Positions 8,427-15,931 of a stretch of 64,000 nt of DNA are shown piece after piece. This DNA is from Methylobacterium sp. NMS14P (GTDB lineage Bacteria; Pseudomonadota; Alphaproteobacteria; Rhizobiales; Beijerinckiaceae): contig NZ_CP087106.1 of NCBI RefSeq assembly GCF_028583545.1, forward strand, positions 1,928,501-1,992,500, given 5' to 3'. Every line of letters starts with the position of its first letter. Within the stretch, counting starts at the first letter, position 1. Under the pieces are notes generated by a model. It was not told the DNA's origin. It ran no database searches and saw nothing but the letters and a program-made list of their open reading frames with translations. Made by a program: the position numbers and the translations under genes.

Positions 8427-8753
8427 ATGAATCCGTACCTGATCCTCGGGCTCGCCATCGGCGCGGAGGTGACCGCCACCCTGGCGCTGAAGGCCGCCGA
8501 GGGCCTCACCCGCCCGGGGCCGACGGTGATCGTGGCCCTCGGATACGGCACCGCCCTGTGGCTGATGTCGACCAGCATGGACATGCTGCCGATCGGCGTC
8601 GTCTACGCGATCTGGTCGGGGATCGGCATGATCGGCGCGGCGCTCGGCGGCGCGTGGTTGTACGGTGAGGCGCTCAACCCGACGATGCTGGTGGGCATCG
8701 GGGTGATCGCCGCGGGCGTGACCATCCTGGCCGCCGGCCAGGGCCAGCACTGA
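8427..8753 (+). CDS. Small multidrug resistance (SMR) transporter
   Basis: A 108-residue protein with four membrane helices, the standard SMR length. Glu14 lies in the first helix (LAIGAEVTATLALKA), where EmrE has its essential proton- and drug-binding Glu14. The YAIWSGIGMIGAALGG region of helix three and the GEALNPTMLVGIGVIAAGV region of helix four are typical. It would exchange protons for cationic compounds as a dimer in the inner membrane; it could also belong to the Gdx guanidinium-export branch, which cannot be separated by eye. The ATG at 8427 starts the first helix directly. Confidence 0.9.
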   Translation: MNPYLILGLAIGAEVTATLALKAAEGLTRPGPTVIVALGYGTALWLMSTSMDMLPIGVVYAIWSGIGMIGAALGGAWLYGEALNPTMLVGIGVIAAGVTILAAGQGQH

Positions 8754-8894
8754 GGCTCCGGGTCCGGGCCGGTCCCGAAACGGGACGCCCTCGCCACATC
8801 CTCGCCGCGAACGTGCCGTCAAGCTTGGCCTTCGTCCGGTCGGAGCGGAACACCGCCCGACCGGTCAGGCTGAAGGAGCACGGAGCGCGGATGC

Positions 8895-9530
8895 ATGCGG
8901 GGTAGCGAGAGGACGAAGGTCGGTCCTGCACTGATCGTTCTGGCGGCGGCGGGCGGCCTGGGGGCCTGCAACACCGCGTCGCCGGTGCTCACGACGGGAT
9001 CGATCCCCGACCGCAAGCCGCCGATGGTCGTCAGCGACGCCGAGCGCGACTGTCTCGGCCGCGCCATGTATTTCGAGTCGAACCGGAGCGACAGCGACGG
9101 GCTGGTCGCCGTCGGCACGGTGGTCATGAACCGGCTCGAGAACGCGATCTTCCCGGGCGGGATCTGCGCGGTGGTCGGGCAGCCGGGACAGTTCGCGCCG
9201 GGCGTCCTCACCAAGCCGATGCAGGAGAAGGACCTGATGAAGGTCGCCGACGCCGCGGACGCCGTCCTGGCCGGCGAGCGCCACCCGAAGGTCGGGAAGG
9301 CGATGTACTTCCACACCGCGGGCCACCACTTCCCCTACACGAACATGCACTACGTGGCCGTCGCCGGCGGCAACGCCTTCTACGAGAAGCGCGACAGGCG
9401 CACGGCCAAGCTGGAGAAGCCGGCTCAGCAGGACAAGCCGGCTCAGCAGGACAAGCCCGCCGCGCCCGCCCTGCCCGCGACGGCCCTGACCTTCGCGGCC
9501 GTACCCGCGCCGCCTGCCGCGAGCCCTTGA
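8895..9530 (+). CDS. SleB-like cell wall hydrolase, lipoprotein
   Basis: A 211-residue protein of the Hydrolase_2 (SleB) family. A signal with lipobox LGAC places the lipidated Cys at 25. The family core covers about 48-155, including LGRAMYFESN, VGTVVMNRL, FPGGICAVVGQPGQF and AMYFHTAGHHFPY; the Glu in YFESN is the likely catalytic residue. It would cleave peptidoglycan glycan strands from the periplasm. The tail is Ala/Pro-rich and contains an exact tandem KPAQQD repeat, probably a linker. The gene stands alone with a short upstream region. Confidence 0.85.
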   Translation: MRGSERTKVGPALIVLAAAGGLGACNTASPVLTTGSIPDRKPPMVVSDAERDCLGRAMYFESNRSDSDGLVAVGTVVMNRLENAIFPGGICAVVGQPGQFAPGVLTKPMQEKDLMKVADAADAVLAGERHPKVGKAMYFHTAGHHFPYTNMHYVAVAGGNAFYEKRDRRTAKLEKPAQQDKPAQQDKPAAPALPATALTFAAVPAPPAASP

Positions 9531-9584
9531 TCGAGACGGTCCGGGTCGATCGCCGCGCCCCGGGATCCCGGCGGCGAGCGCCGG

Positions 9585-9869
9585 TCAGCCGGCGGCGGCA
9601 TCCTCCGGGCGGATCGCCCGCAGGGTCCGGGCCTCCTGCCGGGCGGCGGCCAGCACCCGCTGCCGGCTCACCGGCTCCCGCAGCGCCTCCCACAGTCGGA
9701 GCAGCTCCAGCGTCGGCAGCGCGTCGCACTCCGGAGACGCGTCCCCGGATCCGTCCCCGGATGCGCTCCCGGCCGCGGGCCCGCACCCGGCGAAGAAGAT
9801 CTCGACCGGGCGCCCCAGCGCCTCGGCCAGTCTCCCCAGCAGCGCGTCGGCCTGGGCGGTCGGGATCAT
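9585..9869 (-). CDS. Hypothetical protein, 94 residues
   Basis: A helical cytoplasmic protein with a variable Gly/Ser/Asp middle part. The ends are more protein-like: QADALLGRLAEALGRPVE at the start and ELLRLWEALREPVSRQRVLAAARQEARTL at the end. The end resembles the region found after helix-turn-helix domains in some rhizobial small regulators, but no such domain is present. It is divergent from the next small gene, with an AT-rich gap of 87 bp that probably carries both promoters. Confidence 0.55.
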   Translation of the reverse strand: MIPTAQADALLGRLAEALGRPVEIFFAGCGPAAGSASGDGSGDASPECDALPTLELLRLWEALREPVSRQRVLAAARQEARTLRAIRPEDAAAG

Positions 9870-9956
9870 GGGGAATCCTGTTTCTGCGCGGGCGGTCGAA
9901 CCGGATCCTTACCTTTAAGTTGTATGCTCGGCATTCAACCAGGTTACTGCACCGCC

Positions 9957-10148
9957 ATGTCCGACGACGACGGTTTTGACCGCATGGTGGAGGCGACCAT
10001 CCTGGCCCATCAACTCGTGGCCGCGCACGGCACGGCGACGATGCAGCTCCTGTCCCGGTTGCTGCTCATGGACATCGGCACGGAGATCGCGGCGCGGCGC
10101 GACGCCGACCCGGCCGCCAACGACAATCCGGATGCCCTGGAGGACTAG
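9957..10148 (+). CDS. Hypothetical protein, 63 residues
   Basis: A short, acidic, helical protein (MSDDDGFDRMVEATILAHQL...) with no membrane segment. The ATG at 9957 is preferred over one 33 bases upstream because the conserved-looking acidic start follows it; neither has a strong ribosome site. It faces the 94-residue hypothetical gene, and the shared gap has AT-rich promoter-like sequence. Function unknown. Confidence 0.5.
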   Translation: MSDDDGFDRMVEATILAHQLVAAHGTATMQLLSRLLLMDIGTEIAARRDADPAANDNPDALED

Positions 10149-10308
10149 CGCCCGCCTCGCCGGCGTTTTGGTCCGACCGGGTCCGGACGGAAGAGCCGGC
10201 CTGACCCGTAATCCTTGGGGCGGTGCAATGGAGCGGGCGGCAAATCTGTTGATCGGCCCATCGATCCGATCAGGCGGCATTTACAACGATGGATAACGGC
10301 CTAGCTTC

Positions 10309-10325
10309 TGGGTAGAAACTACCCA
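10309..10325. promoter_or_regulatory. Inverted repeat before a secreted-protein gene
   Basis: TGGGTAG and CTACCCA flank AAA, a perfect 7-3-7 inverted repeat 22 bp before the ATG at 10347. It may be an operator or a short mRNA hairpin. Confidence 0.35.
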
Positions 10326-10346
10326 CGAATCACGGATCCTCCGCCG

Positions 10347-10754
10347 ATGATCGCCAAACGGGTAGCACTCGCTGGTGCGCTCCTCCTGCTGAGCATCACG
10401 CCCTCGGTTTCCCAGCTGCGCCGTCCGATGACGTGCACGGTGGAGGCGTCGACCGGTCTCGATGTCGCCGCACCCGAAGGAGCGACACCGCAGCCCCACA
10501 AGGCCCGGACATTCTCGCTGGTCTCCAGCGGCGGCCTGCTGACCGTGATCTCGGCCGGGCGCTCCGACTACTACGAGTGCCAGACGGCCTCGCCGCGGCT
10601 GAACGAGCGCACGCCGCGCAACGCGATCAAGTGTCAGAACGGCGTCTACTTCCTGCTGATCGACCTCAACAAGATGAACTTCGTCGAGGCGCAGCTCAAT
10701 CCCGAGGACCGCCACGACGTCAAGGTCAGCTACGGGAACTGTCGGACCCTGTAG
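10347..10754 (+). CDS. Secreted hypothetical protein, 135 residues
   Basis: An N-terminal signal peptide (Lys/Arg then AGALLLLSITPSVSQ) suggests export to the periplasm. The mature part has Cys residues in TCTVEA, YECQT, IKCQNG and GNCRTL, which could form two disulfides. I do not recognise the family. A small inverted repeat lies just upstream. It is convergent with the 37-residue membrane protein gene. Confidence 0.65.
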   Translation: MIAKRVALAGALLLLSITPSVSQLRRPMTCTVEASTGLDVAAPEGATPQPHKARTFSLVSSGGLLTVISAGRSDYYECQTASPRLNERTPRNAIKCQNGVYFLLIDLNKMNFVEAQLNPEDRHDVKVSYGNCRTL

Positions 10755-10771
10755 GGGCGTCGCCGGGCGAC

Positions 10772-10885
10772 CTAGTCCATGTGGATCAGGACGTAGGCGG
10801 CGGCGGCCACGGCCGTGAGGGTGAGGACGACCAGCAGCGCCGTTTTCCCGGACGGTCCCTCCGGCGGGTCTGGGGCGTCGGTCAT
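10772..10885 (-). CDS. Small single-pass membrane protein, 37 residues
   Basis: Reading the minus strand from the ATG at 10883-10885 to a TAG at 10772-10774 gives a 37-residue protein: a Pro/Gly/Asp-rich start (MTDAPDPPEGPSGK), one hydrophobic helix (about residues 15-34) and a short acidic end. The strong ribosome site GGAGGAG lies five bases before the ATG, which argues for real translation. A 46-bp perfect palindrome ends just upstream of that site. It follows the transglycosylase gene on the same strand. Function unknown; the size suits a regulatory or accessory membrane peptide. Confidence 0.6.
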   Translation of the reverse strand: MTDAPDPPEGPSGKTALLVVLTLTAVAAAAYVLIHMD

Positions 10886-10897
10886 GCGGCTCCTCCA

Positions 10898-10943
10898 GGC
10901 CGGTCAACGGACGGGGACGGCCGTCCCCGTCCGTTGACCGGCC
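10898..10943. repeat. 46-bp perfect palindrome
   Basis: Two 23-base arms are exact complements with no loop, centred between 10920 and 10921 (core CGTCCCCGTCCG). It lies between the end of the transglycosylase gene (11036) and the ribosome site of the 37-residue gene, one base from the latter. It could end transcription, shield the ribosome site, or be a protein-binding site. Confidence 0.8.
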
Positions 10944-11035
10944 GGTGACGGGGCCTCTGCCGAAAGGCCCCGGTCCTTCCGTTGGTTCCCTGGCCCGCCC
11001 CGGTCCGCATGCTGCGCCCCGGCTGGCCTGGACGA

Positions 11036-11581
11036 TCACCGGCAGAAATGCGCCGCGGCCGGTGTCCACTGGCCGAAGCCCGTCGCGACCATGTTCGCCA
11101 GGACCCGGCAGATGTAGATCTTCTGCGCCGCGTTGTTGTGCGGGCCGGCATGATAGCGCGCCACCGCCATCGTCCAGCTGCCTTCCCGCTGCTTCAGATC
11201 CCGGAGGAATTGCGTCGCGTAGTCCACGTTCGCGCGCGGGTCGATCATGGCCTCGACCGAGGCGAATTTGCCACCGTGGTAGTGGTGGTTGATCTGCATG
11301 CAGCCGAGATCGATCAGGCGCACCCCCCGGCTGCGCGCCGCGGTGAAGTGGGCGAGCACGTCCTGTGGCCCGGTCGCGAAATAGGCCGCCCCCTCGATGT
11401 TCATGGCGTAGGGCTGGAGCGAGCCGCGCTTGCCGGTCTCCGTGAGGCCGACCGCGTAGAGCACGCCGAGGGGCACGCCGTAACGGGCCGAGGCACGGCC
11501 CATCTCGGCCTCGCACACGTTCCCGGCGACCGGGGCGGCGCTACAGATAAACGCCGCCGTCGCGAGGACGTACCGTCTCAT
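11036..11581 (-). CDS. Lytic transglycosylase of the flagellar operon
   Basis: A 181-residue SLT-type transglycosylase with a signal peptide (RRYVLATAAFICSAAPVAG), so it acts on periplasmic peptidoglycan. The domain shows LYAVGLTETGKRG (catalytic Glu), LGCMQINHHYHGG and VARYHAGPHN, as in SLT enzymes. The ATG at 11581 is chosen for the signal peptide and a GGGGAG site; the gene overlaps the end of fliK by 41 bp. In rhizobia a transglycosylase gene follows motC and motD/fliK, so a role in opening the wall for the flagellar rod or hook is likely by context. Confidence 0.85.
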   Translation of the reverse strand: MRRYVLATAAFICSAAPVAGNVCEAEMGRASARYGVPLGVLYAVGLTETGKRGSLQPYAMNIEGAAYFATGPQDVLAHFTAARSRGVRLIDLGCMQINHHYHGGKFASVEAMIDPRANVDYATQFLRDLKQREGSWTMAVARYHAGPHNNAAQKIYICRVLANMVATGFGQWTPAAAHFCR

Positions 11582-12998
11582 CCGTCCGCTCCCCGTCGCG
11601 TCTGCCGATCGCCGGCCGCTGCTCTGCCCGCTGCTGCTCTCCCTGCCGCTGCCCGTCCCCGCCGTGGCCCGGCCGGGCACCGCCGTCGGTGAAGGCGGGT
11701 TGGCCCTGTGACGGTGATCCTCCTGCGGAAGACCCGGCGTCGGCCGGGCGAACGGACCCGACGGTGATCTCGGGCCGGTAATGGGCCTGCTTCAGCAGTT
11801 CGGCGAGGATCGCCGAATCCCGCTGCAGCATCGCCGCCGTCTCGGGACGCGAGGCGCGCAGATGGGTCTCGAGCTGACCGTCGGTGAGCCGCAATTCCAC
11901 CGTGACGATTCCGAGGTTCTCCGGCCGAAGCTGGATCTTGAGCACCCGCAGCGGCCCGTCCGGCGCCGTGGGGATCGCCGGGTCGGCGCCACCGCGCCCC
12001 TCCGGTCCGGCCGCGGCCGCGCGCTCGATCTCCTCCTTGATGGCCGCCGCGATCGCGGGCAGGGCGGCGGCGGGCTGGCCCGGATCGGACCCGGATCCGT
12101 TGCCCGCGCTCTGGACGGAGCCGCTCGGCGGCCCCCGGTGGCCGGGCGAGGCGAGGAGGATCCCGGCGGTGCCGGAGCGGGGACGGTCGTCCTCGCGCGC
12201 CGCGGGGTCCCCCGGCCCGTCGATCCCCGTCGCTGCGGCGCGGGGCGCCGCATCGCCGGATCGAGGCTCGGGATCGGTCTTGAGGGCGACCGTCGCCTTC
12301 GGCGCGGCGGCGGCGACCTTGTCGGCCAGCGCGATCCGAGCCGTCTGGGGCGCGGCGGCGGCCGGATCCGCCGATCCGCGGCGGCCGGGTTGAAGCTGCG
12401 CGTCCGCCGCGTCCGCCGGGGCCGGCAACGGGAACGTTGCCGATGCGGGGGAACGCCGGGCGGCACCGGGGAGGACGGGCTTGAAGTGAACCGCCCGGTC
12501 GAGCACCTCGACCTGCGGGGGGCTGCCCAGGGGGAGGCTGCCCGGGCTCGCCGCCTCGCCGTTCCCCACGCGGGTGATCTCCGGGAGCGCGTCGGGGCCC
12601 GCCGGAGACGCCGCGGATGGGGCCGGTCCCGGGGCCTCGGTCCCAGGTCGCGGGAGGGAGTCCGGAACGCTCGACAGGACGGCGGTGCTCAGGATCTCGG
12701 CGAGCACCGCGGCGGCGTTGCCGGGATCGACCGGTGATGGCGGCGTCCCGGGAGATGCGCCCGCCTCGGCCCTCGGGTCCTTCCCGGTGGCGCCGTCCGG
12801 TTCGTCCGCCTCACCCGCGTCGGCGTCGGATCGGGACGCGGTCGCGCGCCTCGAGACGGCGCGCAGAACCAGGTCGAAGGCGCTCCGCGCCCCCGGATCC
12901 GGCAGGGGCTGAAGGTCGCCCGCCGCAGGCTGCGACGGTGCGACGTCCCGATCGGGTGTGGGCGCGGGTTTCTGGAGCGCGGCGGAGATCGTGTTCAC
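11541..12998 (-). CDS. fliK: Flagellar hook-length control protein FliK (MotD of rhizobia)
   Basis: A 485-residue protein, most of it Ala/Pro/Gly-rich and disordered, as expected for a molecular ruler. The conserved C-terminal Flg_hook domain (about 345-415) reads LRVLKIQLRPENLGIVTVELRL and then the ETAAMLQRDSAILAELLKQAHY stretch. FliK is secreted by the flagellar export gate and switches FlhB specificity when the hook is long enough; the rhizobial protein once named MotD is FliK. It begins with GTG in a GTGA overlap with the end of motC, so translation is coupled, and it overlaps the transglycosylase gene at its other end. Confidence 0.88.
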   Translation of the reverse strand: MNTISAALQKPAPTPDRDVAPSQPAAGDLQPLPDPGARSAFDLVLRAVSRRATASRSDADAGEADEPDGATGKDPRAEAGASPGTPPSPVDPGNAAAVLAEILSTAVLSSVPDSLPRPGTEAPGPAPSAASPAGPDALPEITRVGNGEAASPGSLPLGSPPQVEVLDRAVHFKPVLPGAARRSPASATFPLPAPADAADAQLQPGRRGSADPAAAAPQTARIALADKVAAAAPKATVALKTDPEPRSGDAAPRAAATGIDGPGDPAAREDDRPRSGTAGILLASPGHRGPPSGSVQSAGNGSGSDPGQPAAALPAIAAAIKEEIERAAAAGPEGRGGADPAIPTAPDGPLRVLKIQLRPENLGIVTVELRLTDGQLETHLRASRPETAAMLQRDSAILAELLKQAHYRPEITVGSVRPADAGSSAGGSPSQGQPAFTDGGARPGHGGDGQRQGEQQRAEQRPAIGRRDGERTDETVRPRDGGVYL

Positions 12999-14242
12999 GG
13001 GGTCGCCTTGCTGAGCATCAGATCGATCCGGTCGATCGTGGCCTGCGCCTTCGGGATCAGGCTCGCGGGCCCGTCGGCAGGATCTGGCGCGGCCCGCGCC
13101 GGCTTCGGGACGCCGTCGGCCTCCGGCAGGCCGGGCCGGCCGGCGAGCCCCCGCCCGATCGCCTCGGCCGTCGACAGGGCCGTCTCGAGGAGGAGCAGGT
13201 CGCGGGCCGTGAGCTTGGCCCTGTCCAGGGACCGCAGCGTTCGCAGACCGGACTGGAACGTCGCCAGGCTCACGATCTCGGCGGCCGCCCGGTAGAGCTG
13301 GCCCCGGGTCGCCTCGGCGCTTCCGGGAATGCAGAGCGCGAGGGCCTTCTCGCTGGCGCGAAGCGCCGCGGCCGTCCTGCCCGCCTGGATCGCCGTCTGG
13401 GCGACCAGGAGATACAGGTCGCGCCGGCTCTCGGGCCGGAGTTCGCTCAGGATCCTGTTGAGGGTCGCGAACCGCTCCTCATCGCGGCCGATATCGAGCT
13501 GCGTCAGCTGATAGGCCAGGCGGTGCCGGAAGTTGCCCGCGTAGACCGAGTGCGGGAAGCGGCGCAGGTACTGGATCGCCAGCGCCTCGAACTTCTTCAG
13601 GTCGCCGATCTGACCGAGGGTGAAGATCTCGCGGCGCAGGGCGCCCTCCTCGGTCAGGGTTCCCGGCAGCAGCACCCGGACGCGATCGAGCAGGGCGATC
13701 GCCCGGACCGGCTGGTCGGCCACGGCGAGCGACGCCTGCGTCAGGCCGACGGCGCCCGCCAGCGTCGGCGGCAGATCCGTCGTGTCGACATCCTGGAGCA
13801 GGCGCCTCGCCTCGGCTTCCCGTCCCTCGACATAGGCGAGCGCGCCGCGCGCGAGCGTCGCTTCGGGCTCACCGAGGCCGTCCTGCGCCGTCAGCCGTCG
13901 CAGCACGGCCGGACCGCCGCCGCTCAGGGCGAACGTGATCGCCGACCGGAGATTGTTCCGGCGGCCCCAGATCTCGGGTGGGACGGCCAGGAGATCCGCG
14001 TTGATGCGGGCGATCAGGAGCGGCTGGCTCTCGTGGGCGGCCAGGGAGCCGGCGGCGACCCGATCCTGCAGCAACTGGAGCGTCCGCACCCACTGCACCG
14101 GGTCGCCCGTCGGCGCCCGCGCCTCGGCGGCCGGCCCGGCCGGAGGTCCGGGCGCCGGCTCCGCGGCGACGGGGCCCGCTCTCCCCGCGATGAGCAGGCC
14201 GAGCGCGGCCGCCACGATCCGCCCGATCCGGGAAGCGCTCAT
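12995..14242 (-). CDS. motC: Periplasmic motility protein MotC
   Basis: A 415-residue protein with a signal peptide (RIGRIVAAALGLLIAG) and a mature part made of helical, TPR-like stretches (QWVRTLQLLQDRVAAG, GALAYVEGREAEARRLL, FPHSVYAGNFRHRLAYQL). In Sinorhizobium, periplasmic MotC binds MotB and is needed for motor rotation. The ATG at 14242 overlaps the motB stop as ATGA, the normal coupled arrangement; longer upstream frames run through the motB remnant in another frame. The operon's upstream part is missing here (see the motB remnant), so expression of motC is in doubt. Confidence 0.85.
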   Translation of the reverse strand: MSASRIGRIVAAALGLLIAGRAGPVAAEPAPGPPAGPAAEARAPTGDPVQWVRTLQLLQDRVAAGSLAAHESQPLLIARINADLLAVPPEIWGRRNNLRSAITFALSGGGPAVLRRLTAQDGLGEPEATLARGALAYVEGREAEARRLLQDVDTTDLPPTLAGAVGLTQASLAVADQPVRAIALLDRVRVLLPGTLTEEGALRREIFTLGQIGDLKKFEALAIQYLRRFPHSVYAGNFRHRLAYQLTQLDIGRDEERFATLNRILSELRPESRRDLYLLVAQTAIQAGRTAAALRASEKALALCIPGSAEATRGQLYRAAAEIVSLATFQSGLRTLRSLDRAKLTARDLLLLETALSTAEAIGRGLAGRPGLPEADGVPKPARAAPDPADGPASLIPKAQATIDRIDLMLSKATP

Positions 14243-14391
14243 CCCGGAGATCCCTGCAGGAGAATCTCGATCCGGCGGTTCTCCGGAGCCTTCGGATCCG
14301 CGGCGTTGCGCGGCACCCGGTCCGCGGCGCCCTCGACGCGCCAGATCCGCGCTTCGTCGATCCCGGCCCGGGTGAGCATGTACGACGCTCG
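14239..14391 (-). pseudogene. motB: C-terminal remnant of motB
   Basis: The minus strand upstream of motC encodes the last ~51 residues of MotB: RASYMLTRAGIDEARI, then WRVEGAADRVPRNAADP and APENRRIEILLQGSPG, which is the end of the OmpA-like peptidoglycan-binding domain. It ends in the TGA that overlaps the motC ATG. Reading further upstream, the similarity stops at about 14391, exactly at the fliN start, and an in-frame stop lies at 14395-14397. The membrane helix, plug and most of the OmpA domain are absent. An internal ATG at 14379 could make a 46-residue peptide, which is unlikely to work. Confidence 0.75.
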
Positions 14392-14784
14392 ATGTCATCC
14401 CCCTCAGAACAACCGAATACCGAGTCCGGACAGGGAGGCGGTCACAGCGAGAGCCTGTTCACGCGGATCGAGGCCCAGGCCGAAGGGCAGCGGGTGCACG
14501 ACGAGCGCCTGGGCAGCGGCCGGAACCTCGACTCGATCCTGCGGATCCCGGTCCTGATGCAGGTGGTCCTCGGCTCGGCCACGATGCCGGTCTCCAACCT
14601 GATGAAGCTGGGACGCGGCGCGATCGTACCCCTGGATCACCGCGTCGGCGAACCGGTCGACGTCGTGGTCAACGGCCGCGTCATCGCCCGCGGCGAAGTG
14701 GTCGTCGTCGAGGATGACAACTCGCGCTTCGGCGTCTCCCTGACCGAGATCGTCGGCCCCGCTGCGGCCGACACCAACGGCTGA
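14392..14784 (+). CDS. fliN: Flagellar motor switch protein FliN
   Basis: A 130-residue protein. The first ~50 residues are polar; the SpoA domain (about 52-122) shows ILRIPVLMQVVLGSATMPVSNLMKLGRGAIVPLD in parts, then GEPVDVVVNGRVIARGEVVVVEDD and FGVSLTEIV, which is standard FliN. With FliG and FliM it forms the C-ring that binds CheY-P and sets rotation. The ATG lies at the apparent rearrangement point and has no ribosome site close before it, so the original upstream sequence (often fliM in related species) may be lost and the true start altered. fliG follows 14 bp later. Confidence 0.85.
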   Translation: MSSPSEQPNTESGQGGGHSESLFTRIEAQAEGQRVHDERLGSGRNLDSILRIPVLMQVVLGSATMPVSNLMKLGRGAIVPLDHRVGEPVDVVVNGRVIARGEVVVVEDDNSRFGVSLTEIVGPAAADTNG

Positions 14785-14798
14785 CGGGGCGGATCATC

Positions 14799-15827
14799 AT
14801 GGCCGCAGGCTCCGTGACCAAGGTTGGTCGGAAGGTTCTCACGCCCGCCGAGGAAGTCGCGGCCGTCCTCATCGCGATGAGCAAGGGCTCGGCGAGTCGA
14901 CTGGTCAAATACTTCGACACCGGTGAGCTGAAGCAGATCACCCGGGCGGTCTCGCAGCTCGGGCCCGTCCCGAGGCCGCAGCTCGAGGTCATCGTCGAGC
15001 AGCTGGCCGCGTTCTTCGCCGACGGTGCGAACCTGATCGGCACCGCCCGCGAGATGGAGAAGCTGCTCGAGGGCGTGCTTCCCCCCGAGCAGATCGCCGA
15101 CATCATGGCCGACGTGCTCGGCAGCGGGGAGCGCTCGATCTGGGACCGCATCTCCAACGGGTCCGAGACCGCCCTGGCGGGCTACCTGATCAAGGAGCAC
15201 CCTCAGACCGCGGCGCTGGTGCTGTCCAAGGTCAAGCCGGCCTGCGCCGCCAAGGTGATGGCGCAGCTGCCGGCGCCGCTGCGCAACGGCATCATGCGGC
15301 GGATGCTGACGTTCAAGCCGATCGTCGACGCGACCATGAAGATGATCGAGCAGACGATCCACGAGGACTTCATGATCAATCTGGCGCGCAATGCCGCGGC
15401 GGATACCCATTCGCGCATGGCCGACATCGTCAACAAGATGGAGCGCCAGAGCATGGAGGAGGTCCTGGACAACCTCACGCAGACGCGGCCGAAATCGGCC
15501 GAGATCCTGAAGAGCCTGCTCTTCACCTTCGACGACATCATCCACATGACGCCGCGGGCGCGGACGACGCTCTTCGACCAAGTCCCGCACGAGAAGGTCA
15601 TCCTCGCCCTCAAGGGCACGAACGGGCCGTTGCGGAACGTCGTGCTCAGCGCGCTGACCGCCCGCGCCCGGCGCCTGGTCGAGCACGAGCTGGAGGGGGG
15701 CGAGCCTGCCCCGCAGCGGGACGTGCTCGAAGCGCGTCGCGCGATCACCGACCAGGCCCTGGAGATGGCGGCGCGCGGCGAGATCGAACTCACCCCGGCC
15801 GACTCGGATGAGACCTACTTCCGCTAG
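14799..15827 (+). CDS. fliG: Flagellar motor switch protein FliG
   Basis: A 342-residue FliG, the usual length. The three FliG regions are visible: N-terminal (AEEVAAVLIAMSKGSASRLVKYFD), middle with EHPQTAALVLSKV, and C-terminal with LFTFDDIIHM and DQVPHEKVILALKG, the torque region that meets MotA. It sits on the cytoplasmic face of the MS ring. It is 14 bp after fliN and probably co-transcribed. A 22-bp palindrome lies directly after its stop. Confidence 0.93.
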   Translation: MAAGSVTKVGRKVLTPAEEVAAVLIAMSKGSASRLVKYFDTGELKQITRAVSQLGPVPRPQLEVIVEQLAAFFADGANLIGTAREMEKLLEGVLPPEQIADIMADVLGSGERSIWDRISNGSETALAGYLIKEHPQTAALVLSKVKPACAAKVMAQLPAPLRNGIMRRMLTFKPIVDATMKMIEQTIHEDFMINLARNAAADTHSRMADIVNKMERQSMEEVLDNLTQTRPKSAEILKSLLFTFDDIIHMTPRARTTLFDQVPHEKVILALKGTNGPLRNVVLSALTARARRLVEHELEGGEPAPQRDVLEARRAITDQALEMAARGEIELTPADSDETYFR

Positions 15828-15828
15828 C

Positions 15829-15850
15829 GCCGTCCCCGGCCGGGGACGGC
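15829..15850. repeat. 22-bp palindrome after fliG
   Basis: GCCGTCCCCGG and CCGGGGACGGC form a perfect 11-bp-arm palindrome one base after the fliG stop. It has no T run and lies inside a same-strand gene series, so a weak terminator or an mRNA-stabilising hairpin is possible. Confidence 0.5.
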
Positions 15851-15931
15851 TCCCGGGCCCCGGTCCGACCGACACGTCCCGCCGGGCCGGCCGGCGCAGG
15901 GCCGTCGGTGGCCCGGGATCGGGCCACCGCG

